A DNA stretch of 64,000 bases from Pseudoflavonifractor sp. 524-17 (GTDB lineage: Bacteria; Bacillota; Clostridia; Oscillospirales; Oscillospiraceae): assembly GCF_009935845.1 (NCBI RefSeq), contig NZ_QWEK01000012.1:109274-173273 (forward strand), read 5' to 3'. The notes beneath the pieces are model-generated. The model did no database searches. It was not told the DNA's origin and saw only the letters and a program-made list of their open reading frames with translations. The position numbers and the translations under genes are program-made. Positions within the stretch are counted from its first letter, which is position 1. Each line of letters opens with the position of its first letter. Below, piece after piece: positions 49,664-59,313 of the stretch.

Positions 49664-50200
49664 CTAATTGGGGTATACATACCGATTACCAGTACCATCA
49701 TCAGGTCTATAGCCAACCGCACGACCACCATTTATATCTCCGATGATGGAAATTGTATAACTACCACAGAATTCTTTGCTTTGGGATGGAGCATAGGTCA
49801 TGAATATATCAAATGTGGCAGTAAATGTAACTGTCTGTCCATTACTTGCGATAGAACGAGAACGTTTTACATTGGAGATACTATATGTTGTTAGGTCTGG
49901 TTGGACAGAAAATTGTGTAATAGTTACACTGGGGCTACTTGTAGACGCTTTTGTAATTATCCCACTAGTCCTATCCACTTCATACGAACCACTCAGTTTG
50001 ACATTAACTTCTCTATATGTGCCACCCTCATAAGTTAAACAAACAAATTCTTCGTAGGTGGTTTTAGAGTCCCCTGCATAGAAAGAAATGTCTTCATCCT
50101 CATTATCGTCTACAAATGCACACCCTAATGCCATCGTCATAGAGCTAACATACACCAGCGACATAACCAGTGCCATAACTTTCCTAATAGTCTTCTTCAT
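49664..50200 (-). CDS. AT-rich small secreted protein
   Basis: A 178-residue protein with AAGGAGG before its ATG. Signal peptide 1-27 (IRKVMALVMSLVYVSSMTMALG), an acidic stretch (DDNEDED), then a beta-rich domain (NVKLSGSYEVDRTSGIITKAS; GQTVTFTATFDIFMTYAPS). It is of the same general type as the broken gene next to it. Codon use is far more AT-rich than in trkA, so probably acquired. Confidence 0.7.
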   Translation of the reverse strand: MKKTIRKVMALVMSLVYVSSMTMALGCAFVDDNEDEDISFYAGDSKTTYEEFVCLTYEGGTYREVNVKLSGSYEVDRTSGIITKASTSSPSVTITQFSVQPDLTTYSISNVKRSRSIASNGQTVTFTATFDIFMTYAPSQSKEFCGSYTISIIGDINGGRAVGYRPDDGTGNRYVYPN

Positions 50201-50415
50201 AGAGTTTTTTCCTCCTTCTTTGAGATCTATATAGGTGGTTAATGATATAATACCATTTGAATTTCACTGATCCACTGGGATCACCCTTTCTTAATTTCTG
50301 TTTATATGTTATTATAAATTTTTTATCCTGTCAATAGCGTCTTGTTTTATTTAATTATTTTTATCAGAAAAAATAATTTGGTGGGCTGCGCGCCCCCCCG
50401 GTGGGAAACTAACCG
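50201..50415. other. AT-rich intergenic stretch without genes
   Basis: I see no open frame or strong hairpin here. The segment 50221-50380 is very AT-rich and probably carries the promoter of the leftward secreted gene; GC content rises abruptly at about 50385, the likely edge of the island. Confidence 0.6.
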
Positions 50416-50451
50416 TTGCAAATTCTGAAGAACGTGCTATGATGAAGGGAC
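50416..50451 (+). promoter_or_regulatory. trkA promoter (right copy of a direct repeat)
   Basis: TTGCAA (50416-50421) and TATGAT (50438-50443) lie 16 bases apart, about 60 bases before trkA. The segment 50418-50451 recurs in degenerate form at 48770-48803. Confidence 0.65.
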
Positions 50452-50503
50452 ACAGAAACTGGGACATCCCGCCCCAAGGGGCCGGCGGGAGGGGAGCGGA
50501 GAC

Positions 50504-51862
50504 ATGGAAATCATCATCGTAGGCTGCGGCAAAGTGGGGACAACCCTGGCGGAGCGTCTGAGCGCGGAGGGGCACAATTTGGTGCTCATCGACCTGTCCG
50601 CCAAGAAGCTGGAGGCGGTCACCGACCGGCTGGACGTCATGGGGGTGGCGGGCAACGGGGCCAGCGTCAATGTGCTCATGGACGCTGGGATCGACAAGAC
50701 CGACCTGCTCATCGCGGTGACAGCGTCAGACGAGCTCAATCTGCTGTGCTGTCTCATCGCCAAGAAGGCGTCTGGAGGGTGCCAGACCATCGCCCGGGTG
50801 CGCAACCCCCTGTACAACAAGGAGATCGGCTTTATCAAGGAGCAGCTGGGCATCTCCATGGTCATCAACCCGGAGCTTACCGCCGCCATGGAGATCGCCC
50901 GCCTGCTGCGTTTTCCCTCCGCCATCAAGATTGACACCTTTGCCAAGGGCCGGGCGGAGCTGCTCAAGCTGAAGCTGAAGCCGGAATTCCACCTGGACGG
51001 CCGCACCGTGGTGCGCCTGGTCAGCGAGCTTAGGAGCTCTGTGCTGGTGTGCGCCGTGGAGCGGGGGGACGAGGTCTTCATCCCCAACGGCGACTTTATC
51101 CTCAGGGACGGGGACAGCATCTCCATTATGGCCACCCCGGTGGAGGCGGCCTCCTTCTTCAAAAAGATCGGCATGTCCGCCCACCGGGTGTCCAACACCC
51201 TCATCGTGGGGGGCGGCACCATCGCAGTCTACCTGGCCCACCAGCTGCTGGACATGGGGATCGACGTGCATATTGTGGAGATCAAGCCGGAGCGGTGCGA
51301 ATTCCTCTCCCAGACGCTGCCCAAGGCCACCATCCTCAACGGGGACGGCACGGACCAGCAGTTCCTGCTGGACGAGGGGCTGGCCCATGCGGAGTCCTTT
51401 GTCACCATCACCAATCTGGACGAGGAAAATCTCCTGCTGGCCCTCTTCGCCAAGCAGCACTCCAAGGCCAAGCTGGTGGCCAAGGTGAACCGCATCGCCT
51501 TTGACGATGTGATTGACAGCCTGGACCTGGGCAGCGTAATCTACCCCAAGTATCTCACTGCCGACTATATCATCCAGTATATCCGGGCCACTCAAAACTC
51601 CATCGGCAGCAATGTGGAGACTTTGTACAAAATCCTGGACGACCGGGCGGAGGCCCTGGAGTTCTCTGTGCGCACCGAGTCCGAGGTGACGGCCTCCACC
51701 ATCAGCGAGCTCAATCTGAAGAAAAACCTGCTCATCTGCTGCATTTACCGCAAGGGACAGGTCATCTTCCCCCGGGGACACAACCGGATCCAGGTGGGGG
51801 ACTCGGTTATCGTGGTCACCACCAACAAGGGGTTCCACGACATACGGGATATTTTGCGGTAA
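50504..51862 (+). CDS. trkA: Trk potassium uptake regulator TrkA
   Basis: A 452-residue cytoplasmic protein that gates the TrkH channel. Two NAD-binding RCK-N units (IIIVGCGKVGTTLAERL at 3-19 and TLIVGGGTIAVYLAHQL at about 228) each have a following RCK-C ligand domain (e.g. LILRDGDSISIMATP; IQVGDSVIVVTT). GGGAGGGGAGC precedes the ATG. It forms an operon with trkH 18 bases downstream. Confidence 0.95.
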   Translation: MEIIIVGCGKVGTTLAERLSAEGHNLVLIDLSAKKLEAVTDRLDVMGVAGNGASVNVLMDAGIDKTDLLIAVTASDELNLLCCLIAKKASGGCQTIARVRNPLYNKEIGFIKEQLGISMVINPELTAAMEIARLLRFPSAIKIDTFAKGRAELLKLKLKPEFHLDGRTVVRLVSELRSSVLVCAVERGDEVFIPNGDFILRDGDSISIMATPVEAASFFKKIGMSAHRVSNTLIVGGGTIAVYLAHQLLDMGIDVHIVEIKPERCEFLSQTLPKATILNGDGTDQQFLLDEGLAHAESFVTITNLDEENLLLALFAKQHSKAKLVAKVNRIAFDDVIDSLDLGSVIYPKYLTADYIIQYIRATQNSIGSNVETLYKILDDRAEALEFSVRTESEVTASTISELNLKKNLLICCIYRKGQVIFPRGHNRIQVGDSVIVVTTNKGFHDIRDILR

Positions 51863-51880
51863 CAGTGAGAGGGAGACAGT

Positions 51881-53323
51881 ATGAATCATTCCGCAATCAC
51901 CTATATTTTGGGGTGGATTTTGAATTTTGAGGCCGGCTTTCTCCTCCTGCCCTGTATGGCGGCGGTGATCTACAAAGAGAGCGCCGGCTGGTCCTTTGCC
52001 CCTGCCATCGCCCTGTGCCTGCTGGCGGGGATCCCTTTGGCGCTTCGGGGGATGAAGCGCAAGGCCTTCCACGCCAAGGAGGGGTTGGTGGCTGTAGCCC
52101 TGAGCTGGATCGTGCTCAGCGCCGTGGGGGCCGTCCCCTTTGTGCTCAGCGGCGCCATCCCCAGCCCGGTGGACGCCTTTTTTGAGACGGTCTCCGGCTT
52201 TACCACCACCGGGGCCTCCATTCTCCCCACGGTGGAGGGGCTGCCCCGGTGCATCCTCTTCTGGCGCAGCTTCACCCACTGGATTGGCGGCATGGGGGTG
52301 CTGGTCTTTATCCTGTCCTTCTTACCCCTCACCGGGGGCTATCACATGAATTTGATGAAGGCGGAAAGCCCCGGCCCGGTGGTGGGCAAGCTGGTGCCAA
52401 AGGTGCGCACCACCGCCAAGATTTTATACGGCATCTATGTGGCCCTTACCGTGGTGGAGATTTTCCTCCTTCTGCTGGGGGGCATGTCCGTCTTTGACGC
52501 CCTGACCACCGCCTTCGGCACCGCGGGCACCGGCGGCTTCGGCATCAAAAACGACAGCATCGCAGGATACTCCCCCTATCTGCAATATATCGTCACGCTC
52601 TTTATGATCCTGTTTGGGGTTAACTTCAACTTCTACTTTCTTATTCTCATCCGGCGGGCCGGGCAGCTGCTCCGCTCCGAGGAGCTGTGGACCTATCTGG
52701 GCGTCATTGCCGTGAGCATCGGGGCCATTATGATCAACCTCCGGGGGATGTACGCCACGGCGGAGGAGACCTTCCGCCACGCCGCGTTCCAGGTGGGGTC
52801 CATCATCACCACCACCGGCTTTGCCACCACCGACTTCAACCAGTGGCCCTGCTTCTCCCAGGCCATTCTGGTGCTGCTGATGTTCATCGGCGCCTGTGCC
52901 GGCAGCACCGGCGGCGGCATCAAGGTCTCCCGCATTCTGCTGCTGCTCAAGTCCATCCAGCAGGAGTTCCACTACTACCTCCACCCCCGGCAGGTGCGCT
53001 GCCTGCGTATGGAGGGGCACCCCGTAGACAGCGGCACTATGCGGGCGGTACACGTGTATCTGGTGCTCTACGTGCTGCTCTTCTCCTCCTCTGTGCTGCT
53101 GGTCAGCCTGGACGGACAGGATCTGGTCACCACCTTCACCGCCGTGGCCGCCGCCCTGAACAACATCGGCCCCGGCCTGGCGGAGGTGGGCCCCACGGGG
53201 AATTTCAGTCTCTTCTCTGACCCGGCCAAGCTGCTCCTCTCCTTCGATATGCTGGCCGGCCGGCTGGAGCTCTTCCCCATGCTCCTGCTGTTCTTCCCCA
53301 GAACGTGGAAGCGCTTCGGCTGA
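51881..53323 (+). CDS. trkH: Trk potassium channel subunit TrkH
   Basis: A 480-residue membrane protein with four M1-P-M2 repeats. Filter-like loops are GFTTTGASIL (about 105), GTAGTGGFG (about 210), TTTGFATTDF (about 306) and LNNIGPGLAEV (about 425). GAGGGAGA precedes the ATG. It forms the K+ pore controlled by TrkA and is linked to turgor and pH. A strong terminator follows. Confidence 0.95.
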   Translation: MNHSAITYILGWILNFEAGFLLLPCMAAVIYKESAGWSFAPAIALCLLAGIPLALRGMKRKAFHAKEGLVAVALSWIVLSAVGAVPFVLSGAIPSPVDAFFETVSGFTTTGASILPTVEGLPRCILFWRSFTHWIGGMGVLVFILSFLPLTGGYHMNLMKAESPGPVVGKLVPKVRTTAKILYGIYVALTVVEIFLLLLGGMSVFDALTTAFGTAGTGGFGIKNDSIAGYSPYLQYIVTLFMILFGVNFNFYFLILIRRAGQLLRSEELWTYLGVIAVSIGAIMINLRGMYATAEETFRHAAFQVGSIITTTGFATTDFNQWPCFSQAILVLLMFIGACAGSTGGGIKVSRILLLLKSIQQEFHYYLHPRQVRCLRMEGHPVDSGTMRAVHVYLVLYVLLFSSSVLLVSLDGQDLVTTFTAVAAALNNIGPGLAEVGPTGNFSLFSDPAKLLLSFDMLAGRLELFPMLLLFFPRTWKRFG

Positions 53324-53348
53324 GCCGCCCGCTTCCTTTGGGGACAAA

Positions 53349-53391
53349 CAAGCCCCCGCCTCTCCTGTTGCTCGGGAGTGGCGGGGGCTTG
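53349..53391. terminator. Terminator after trkAH
   Basis: CAAGCCCCCGCC and GGCGGGGGCTTG form a 12-base stem (53349-53391) between the convergent trkH and ABC genes. Confidence 0.7.
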
Positions 53392-53400
53392 CTGATGGGG

Positions 53401-55161
53401 TTAGGATTGGGCCTTCTGGGCCCGGCACAGGGCGGCGTAGGCGCCGTTTTGCTCCATCAGCTGGGCGTGGGTGCCCTCCTCCTTGATGCCGCAGCCGTCG
53501 ATGACGATGATGCGGGAGGCGGAACGGATGGTAGACAGCCGGTGGGCGATGATCAAGGTGGTGCGGCCCTTGGCCAGCTCGTCAAAGGCGGACTGGATCC
53601 GGGTCTCGGTGACGCTGTCCAGGGCGGAGGTGGCCTCGTCCAGGATGAGGATGGGCGGGTTTTTCAGAAAGATCCGGGCGATAGAGATGCGCTGCTTCTG
53701 TCCGCCGGAGAGCATGACCCCCCGCTCCCCCACATAGGTCTGGAAGCCGTGGGGCATCTCCATAATATCGTCGTAGATCTCTGCCCGGCGGGCGGCCTGG
53801 AAAATCTCCTCCTCGTTGGCGCCGGGCCGGCCATACCGGATGTTGTCATAGATGGTGCCGGCGAAGAGGAACACATCCTGCTGGACAATGCCGATGTTGG
53901 ACCGCAGGGAGTGCTGGGTGAGCGAACGCACATCCTGGCCGTCCAGGAGGATGCGCCCGCCGGTGACATCGTAGAACCGGGGGATGAGCTGGCACAGGGT
54001 GGACTTGCCTCCGCCGGAGGGCCCCACCACCGCCACCGTCTCCCCGGGACGGATGTGGAGAGAGACGTGCTCCAGCACAGGGGGAGACTGGGGCTCGTAC
54101 CGGAAGGTGATGTCCTCTGCGGCGATCTCCCCCCGGACGGGGCCGTCCGCCCCCAGATCCTGGGCATCGGGGGCGTCCTCAATGTCGGGGGACACCCGCA
54201 TCAGCTCCACAAACCGCTGAAACCCCGCCATGCCCTGCATGAACAGCTCGATAAAGTTGGACAGCCTCCGGATGGGGCTGACAAAGGTGGTCACATAGAG
54301 GGTAAAGGTGGTCAGGGCGATAAAGTCCATCTTTCCCGCCATGATGAGAAAGCCGCCGTAGGCGATGACCAGCACCGGCATGATGCCCAGGGCGAACTCC
54401 AGGCCGGAGAAGTAGACGGCCATAGATTTGTAATACTCCCGCTTGGCGCTGCGGAAGTGGCTGTTGGACCGGTCGAACTTGTCCTTCTCCGCCGCCTCGT
54501 TGGCAAACGCCTTGGCGGTGCGCATTCCGGAGATGGAGGACTCCAGCTCCCCGTTGATGCCGGCCAGCTTCTGCTTGACCTGGGCGGAGGCGCTCATCAT
54601 CCGGCGGCGCTGCACCATGGAGAACGCCGCCAGCACCGGCACCACCGCGAAGACCGCCAGGGCCAGCTCCCACCGGATGGTGAGCATCACCCCAAAGGCC
54701 CCCAGCAGCGTCACCACAGACAAAAACAGATCCTCCGGCCCGTGGTGGGCCAGCTCGGTGATCTCAAACAGGTCGCCGGTGACCCGGCTCATCAGATGGC
54801 CCGTGCGGTTCTTGTCATAAAAAGAAAAGGACAGCGTCTGCATATGGCTGAACAGGTCCTGGCGGATGTCGCTCTCAATGCGCACCCCCAGCAGGTGGCC
54901 CCAGTAGGTAACGACAAAGCTCAGCCCCGCTTTCCCCACGTAGGCCAGGATTAAAATGAGCATTACCGCGAAAAAGCTCTGAAACAGCCGCTCAGGCAGC
55001 AGCGCCTGCATGGCCCAGCGGGAGACCAGAGGAAAGGCCAGGTCCACCAAAGAGATCCCCAGGGCGCACGCCATGTCCAGCGCGAAGAGCTTCCAGTGGG
55101 GCCGGTAGTAGGAGACAAAAATCCCCATATACCCCTTCTTTTTAAAATCCAGAGACGACAA
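53401..55161 (-). CDS. ABC exporter with fused membrane and ATPase domains
   Basis: A 586-residue half-transporter of the MsbA/BmrA type. TTG 55161 after GAGGAGGGG is the best start; the frame from 55206 lacks a site. Six membrane helices (1-310) precede the ATPase: Walker A GPSGGGKST, Q-loop IVQQDVFLFAG, signature LSGGQKQRISIARIF, Walker B ILILDEATSALD, His switch IIAHRLSTI. It works as a dimer exporting lipids or drugs; substrate unknown. Confidence 0.9.
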   Translation of the reverse strand: MSSLDFKKKGYMGIFVSYYRPHWKLFALDMACALGISLVDLAFPLVSRWAMQALLPERLFQSFFAVMLILILAYVGKAGLSFVVTYWGHLLGVRIESDIRQDLFSHMQTLSFSFYDKNRTGHLMSRVTGDLFEITELAHHGPEDLFLSVVTLLGAFGVMLTIRWELALAVFAVVPVLAAFSMVQRRRMMSASAQVKQKLAGINGELESSISGMRTAKAFANEAAEKDKFDRSNSHFRSAKREYYKSMAVYFSGLEFALGIMPVLVIAYGGFLIMAGKMDFIALTTFTLYVTTFVSPIRRLSNFIELFMQGMAGFQRFVELMRVSPDIEDAPDAQDLGADGPVRGEIAAEDITFRYEPQSPPVLEHVSLHIRPGETVAVVGPSGGGKSTLCQLIPRFYDVTGGRILLDGQDVRSLTQHSLRSNIGIVQQDVFLFAGTIYDNIRYGRPGANEEEIFQAARRAEIYDDIMEMPHGFQTYVGERGVMLSGGQKQRISIARIFLKNPPILILDEATSALDSVTETRIQSAFDELAKGRTTLIIAHRLSTIRSASRIIVIDGCGIKEEGTHAQLMEQNGAYAALCRAQKAQS

Positions 55162-55287
55162 TCGGTCCCCTCCTCTCTGAGAAAATGTTTTACCAGTATA
55201 CGACAAAAGGAGGGCCTTGTCAAACCTGGCTGCCGGAGCGGGGCGGGCTGACAGCCCGCCCCGCTCTGGTGCGTCAAATGAGCCGCC

Positions 55288-55614
55288 CTACCAGTCCCGC
55301 AGGCCGATGGCGTCCTCTGCCTCCATGTCAAGGCCGAACCACTGGAGGATATACCCCACCGTCTCGCCGATGCTGTCCCGGGCCACAGTCTCCAGTTCGC
55401 TGCCGTTGTCCTCAAACTCCCCCTGGAGGCCGTTGATGGCCAGGGTCATCCCGTCGAATTTCTTCTGGACGGCGGAGGGATCCCGCTCCCCCGCCTCCAG
55501 AAATTCCACTACGTCCCACACTAGGGCCCTTACCTTGTCCACCAGAAAATCGGGGAAATACCCGTCCTGGTACATCGCCTGGAGCATCTGATAATCCGCG
55601 TCAAATTTTTTCAT
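55288..55614 (-). CDS. DUF5713-like small protein
   Basis: A 108-residue acidic helical protein (LQAMYQDGYFPDFLVDKVRALVWDVVEFLEAGERD; FDGMTLAINGLQGEFEDNGSELETVARD) of the DUF5713 type. It may share a transcript with the amidohydrolase upstream, 48 bases away. Function unknown. Confidence 0.7.
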   Translation of the reverse strand: MKKFDADYQMLQAMYQDGYFPDFLVDKVRALVWDVVEFLEAGERDPSAVQKKFDGMTLAINGLQGEFEDNGSELETVARDSIGETVGYILQWFGLDMEAEDAIGLRDW

Positions 55615-55662
55615 CCCCGCTCTCCCGCCTTTCCGTCCCTCTTGTGAACGCGCAGCAGGCGC

Positions 55663-56877
55663 TCAGGATACCAAAACTCCATTTTTGGCCACGACTTTCC
55701 CCTCTTTGAGGACGAAGAGGCGGGCGGACTGACTGATAATCGCCTCTTTGGCGGTGGGGGCGTCCAGCACCGCCAGGTCGGCGGCACAGCCCTCTCTGAG
55801 CCCGTGGTCCGTCAGAAGCGTGTTTTTCGCCGGGTTGCAGGTCACCATCTCCATCACCCACTCCAGCTGCTCCCCTGTGCCGTACTGGAGGACCTGGGCA
55901 GCGAAGAGGGCCTCCTCCAGCAGGTCGCCGTTTCCGAAGGGGCGGTAGGGGTCCCGGATGTTGTCCGAGGCCACGGATACATTCACCCCCGCCCGGCGGA
56001 ACTCGTCCACCCGGGTGATCCCCCGGCGGATGGGCTGGTGATCCTGCCGGCCCATGAGGAACATATTGCAGGAGGGCAGGGTGATAATATTCACCCGCAG
56101 CTGGGCGCACTCCTCAATGGCGCGGCGGGCGGTCTCGTCGTCCACGGCGTTGAGGGCAGTGACATGTCCGCAGGCCACCCGGCCCTCCATGTGGTACTCC
56201 CGGGTCCGCTGGAGCACCCGGAGGAAACAGCTCACGTCGGGCCGGTCGTGTTCGTCAATGTGCAGATCCAGGGGCAGATTGTACGCCTGGGCCAGCGCAA
56301 ACAGCCGGTCAATCTCCCCCATGGGGTCGGGGGTGAAGAGGGGGTAGCCGGCGATAAAGTCGATCTCCCCCGCCTGCGCGGCGGCGCGGAAGGCCCCGTC
56401 GGTCTCCGCCGTCCACTGGACGATGTTGTACAGGTCCAGCCGGCCCTTGTACTCCGCCTTCAGCTCCTGGATGGCCCGGAAGGAGTCCATGCCCCACTGG
56501 GGGCAGACCAGCACATGGCTCTTCACCGCGGTGGCCCCGGCGGCCAGCTCCCAGTCCAGCACCCGGCGGGAGCGGGCCTTGATGTCCTCCACCATGCCCC
56601 CGGCGGGGATTTTGTCCAGGTAGCGGGTGAAGATGCCGTAGGCCTCCTCCAGATTGGGGGTGTCCTCGTCCACGGCGGTGAAGGACTTGTCCAGATGGGT
56701 GTGGGACTCCACAAAGCCGGGGATGACCAGCTTGCCCTTAGCCTGGATCTCCGTCTTTCCCGTCTCCGGCAGCTTTTTGCCGATCCGGGCAATTTTCCCC
56801 CCGGCGGCGGCCAGATCCAGTCCCTCTCCCACGCCGAAGAGATTGGCTTCCCGGATGATCAGATCATACGATTGCAT
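55663..56877 (-). CDS. Cytosine-deaminase-like amidohydrolase
   Basis: A 404-residue metal-dependent hydrolase; ATG 56877 follows AGGAGG. Signatures: HTHLDKSF (metal His59/61), DLHIDEHD, CGHVTALNA, and SDNIRDPYRPFGNGD (metal Asp), all of the CodA/amidohydrolase-3 type. It deaminates cytosine or a related ring such as isoguanine or creatinine; the substrate is not settled by sequence. No codB permease is adjacent. Confidence 0.85.
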   Translation of the reverse strand: MQSYDLIIREANLFGVGEGLDLAAAGGKIARIGKKLPETGKTEIQAKGKLVIPGFVESHTHLDKSFTAVDEDTPNLEEAYGIFTRYLDKIPAGGMVEDIKARSRRVLDWELAAGATAVKSHVLVCPQWGMDSFRAIQELKAEYKGRLDLYNIVQWTAETDGAFRAAAQAGEIDFIAGYPLFTPDPMGEIDRLFALAQAYNLPLDLHIDEHDRPDVSCFLRVLQRTREYHMEGRVACGHVTALNAVDDETARRAIEECAQLRVNIITLPSCNMFLMGRQDHQPIRRGITRVDEFRRAGVNVSVASDNIRDPYRPFGNGDLLEEALFAAQVLQYGTGEQLEWVMEMVTCNPAKNTLLTDHGLREGCAADLAVLDAPTAKEAIISQSARLFVLKEGKVVAKNGVLVS

Positions 56878-56938
56878 GGTGTTCTGCCTCCTAATAGTAA
56901 TTATGTATGTCAGGCTGTGGAAAAAACGCCGCCTGTTT

Positions 56939-58189
56939 TTACCCCTCAATCAGAGTCCTGTACTCCTCCTCGCTTCTCACCCGGCCCACCGCAGACAGAG
57001 AGACCTGGGAGAAGTCGAAGATCTCCTCCGCCAAAGCCCGGATATCTCCCCGGCTCACCCTGTCGAACCGCGCAATGATCTCCTCCGGGGTGAGCACCCG
57101 GCCCAGCAGCAGCTCCCCCCGGGCCATGCTGCTCATCCGGGCGTGGGTGGACTCCAGGCCCAGCAGCACGTTGGCCTTGGCCTGCTCCCGGGCCCGGTCC
57201 AGCTCCTGCTGGGTGAGGCCGGCGGCGGCGTACTCCCGCACCACGGTACACACCGCGGCCAGGGCCTGATCCTCCATCTCCCGGCTCAGGGCGGCGTAGA
57301 CGCCGAAGAGCCCGGTCTCCTCATAGCCGCTGGTGTAGGCGTACACCGAGTAGCACAGTCCCCGGCGCTCCCGTACCTCCTGCCACAGCCGGGAGGACAC
57401 CCCGCCCCCCAAGGTGGCCGTGAGAATCTGAAGGGCGAAGCGCCGCTCATCTCCCGCCGGCAGGCCGGGGAACGCCAGCAACAGGTGGTTCTGCTCAATG
57501 GCCTTGCGCCTGCGGGTGAAGGCGGGGCGGTATTTCCCCAGCGCGGCCGCGCAGACGGGCAGGCGGGCCAGCGCCCCGAACCGCGCCTCCAGCTCCGCCA
57601 CGTCCTCCCGCCGGAAGCTCCCCGCCAGACAGACCACAATCCGGTCCGGACGGTAGTGCTTTTGCATATAATCCTTCAGCCACGCCCCGCTCATCTTCTC
57701 CAGCGTCTTGGGACGGCCCAGGATAGGCCGGGCCAGCGGGGAGCCCCGAAACACCGCCGCCGCCAGCCGCTCGGCGCATACATCCTCCGGATCGTCCTCA
57801 TACATGCCGATCTCTTCTAAAATCACCCCCCGCTCGGTGGCGGCGTCCCCCTCGTCAAACCGGGAGCGGAAGAGCATCCCGCACAGCAGGTCAACCGCCC
57901 GGGGCAGGTGGCTGTCCAGCACCCGGGCGTGGAAGCAGGTACACTCCTTGGTGGTGAAGGCGTTCACCTGTCCGCCGATGGCGTCGATCTCCTCCGCCAG
58001 CTGGGCGGCGGTGCGCTCCTGGGTGCCCTTGAACACCATGTGCTCGATAAAATGGGCCGCGCCGTTCTCCCCGGCGCGCTCATGGCGGGAGCCGGTGCCC
58101 ACCCAGATGCCCAGCGCCGCCGAGCGAACCCCCGGCACCTGCTGGGTTAAAATGCGTACCCCGTTGGGCAGCACTGTCTTGTCGTACAT
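56939..58189 (-). CDS. M16 family zinc peptidase
   Basis: A 416-residue processing-peptidase-like protein; GGGAGGAGCG precedes ATG 58189. The inverted zinc motif HFIEH is at 46-50, with the third ligand Glu in ERGVILEEIGM (about 126). The second half (RLWQEVRERRGLCYSVYAYTSGYEETGLF) is the inactive partner fold with the R/Y pair. Orthologs in Firmicutes (YmxG/PqqL-like) are of unknown target. Confidence 0.92.
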   Translation of the reverse strand: MYDKTVLPNGVRILTQQVPGVRSAALGIWVGTGSRHERAGENGAAHFIEHMVFKGTQERTAAQLAEEIDAIGGQVNAFTTKECTCFHARVLDSHLPRAVDLLCGMLFRSRFDEGDAATERGVILEEIGMYEDDPEDVCAERLAAAVFRGSPLARPILGRPKTLEKMSGAWLKDYMQKHYRPDRIVVCLAGSFRREDVAELEARFGALARLPVCAAALGKYRPAFTRRRKAIEQNHLLLAFPGLPAGDERRFALQILTATLGGGVSSRLWQEVRERRGLCYSVYAYTSGYEETGLFGVYAALSREMEDQALAAVCTVVREYAAAGLTQQELDRAREQAKANVLLGLESTHARMSSMARGELLLGRVLTPEEIIARFDRVSRGDIRALAEEIFDFSQVSLSAVGRVRSEEEYRTLIEG

Positions 58190-58438
58190 ACGCTCCTCCC
58201 GAATCATCCGATGTTTTACTGCCATTATAACAGGGCTTTCCCCGCCTGTCAGCAAAAAATCACAGGAAACCCGCCCGTTCTTCCAATGCCCAAGGGGGAG
58301 AACGGACGGCACCCTCTGGAAATAGAAGGGAGCTTTTCCACAAAAAACAGGGCGGAGGCGTCCTTTCCGTCAAAAGGGCTTTCCCCCGCCCCGCTTCTGT
58401 GATACACTGATGGACAGCGATAATGTGGAGGGATGACT

Positions 58439-59227
58439 ATGTACCAAACGACGGGGCTGGAGGAGCTGCTGCGCGCCCTTTTGGCGGAGGCGGGGCGGGG
58501 GGAGGAACCGCTGCCGGAGGACTTCCCCGCCCGGCGGAAGCTGCTGCGGGCGCTGATGAACCAGCGCCCCCCGGTCCCTGCCGCGCCTGAGCTGCTGGCC
58601 CTTCAGGACCGGTTTTTGGAAGCGGAGGGGCGGCAGCGGCAGTCCCAGGTGGTCCAGTGGACCGATCTGCCTGTGAGCGCTGTGGACAGCCGCCTGGCCC
58701 TGTGGCGGGGGGACATCACCCTGCTGGCCTGCGACGCCATTGTCAACGCCGCCAATTCCGCCTTGCTGGGCTGCTTTCACCCCGGCCACACCTGCATCGA
58801 CAACGTGATCCACTCGGCGGCGGGCATTCAGCTCCGGCTGGCCTGCAACGCGCTGATGGAGGCCCAGGGCCACCCGGAGCCCCCCGGACAGGCCAAGATC
58901 ACCCCCGGCTTTCACCTGCCGGCCAAGTATGTCCTCCACACCGTGGGTCCTATCGTCCAAGGGGCGGTCGCTCCCGCCCAGCGGGAGGCGCTGGCGTCCT
59001 GCTACCGGTCCTGCCTCACCCTGGCGGAGGCGCACGGCCTGGAGAGCGTGGCTTTCTGCTGTGTGTCCACCGGACTGTACGGCTTCCCACCGGAGCAGGC
59101 CGCTCCCATCGCCGTCTCCGCCGTGAGGGACGCCCTGGACCGCTGCCACCACATCCGCCGGGTGATCTTCGACGTCTTCCGCCCGGAGGACGAGGCCCTC
59201 TACCGGGCCCTGCTCCTCCATGGATAA
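58439..59227 (+). CDS. Zinc-type macrodomain ADP-ribosyl hydrolase
   Basis: A 262-residue protein; GGAGGG lies 6 bases before ATG 58439, with ATG 58433 as an alternative start. The macrodomain pattern runs from LWRGDITLLACDAIVNAANSALLGCFHPGHTCIDNVIHSAAG to AFCCVSTGLYGFP. The GCF-PGH-C segment holds the Cys/His zinc ligands of the SauMacro class, which removes ADP-ribose from proteins and is often linked to lipoate/glycine-cleavage and sirtuin operons. None of those are nearby here. Confidence 0.87.
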   Translation: MYQTTGLEELLRALLAEAGRGEEPLPEDFPARRKLLRALMNQRPPVPAAPELLALQDRFLEAEGRQRQSQVVQWTDLPVSAVDSRLALWRGDITLLACDAIVNAANSALLGCFHPGHTCIDNVIHSAAGIQLRLACNALMEAQGHPEPPGQAKITPGFHLPAKYVLHTVGPIVQGAVAPAQREALASCYRSCLTLAEAHGLESVAFCCVSTGLYGFPPEQAAPIAVSAVRDALDRCHHIRRVIFDVFRPEDEALYRALLLHG

Positions 59228-59313
59228 CTGTATTTACAACCGGGGGCGGCAGACAGGGGGTTGGAGCCCCCCGTCCACCGCCCCCCAGACAAAAATAAAT
59301 GGAGAACATTGTT

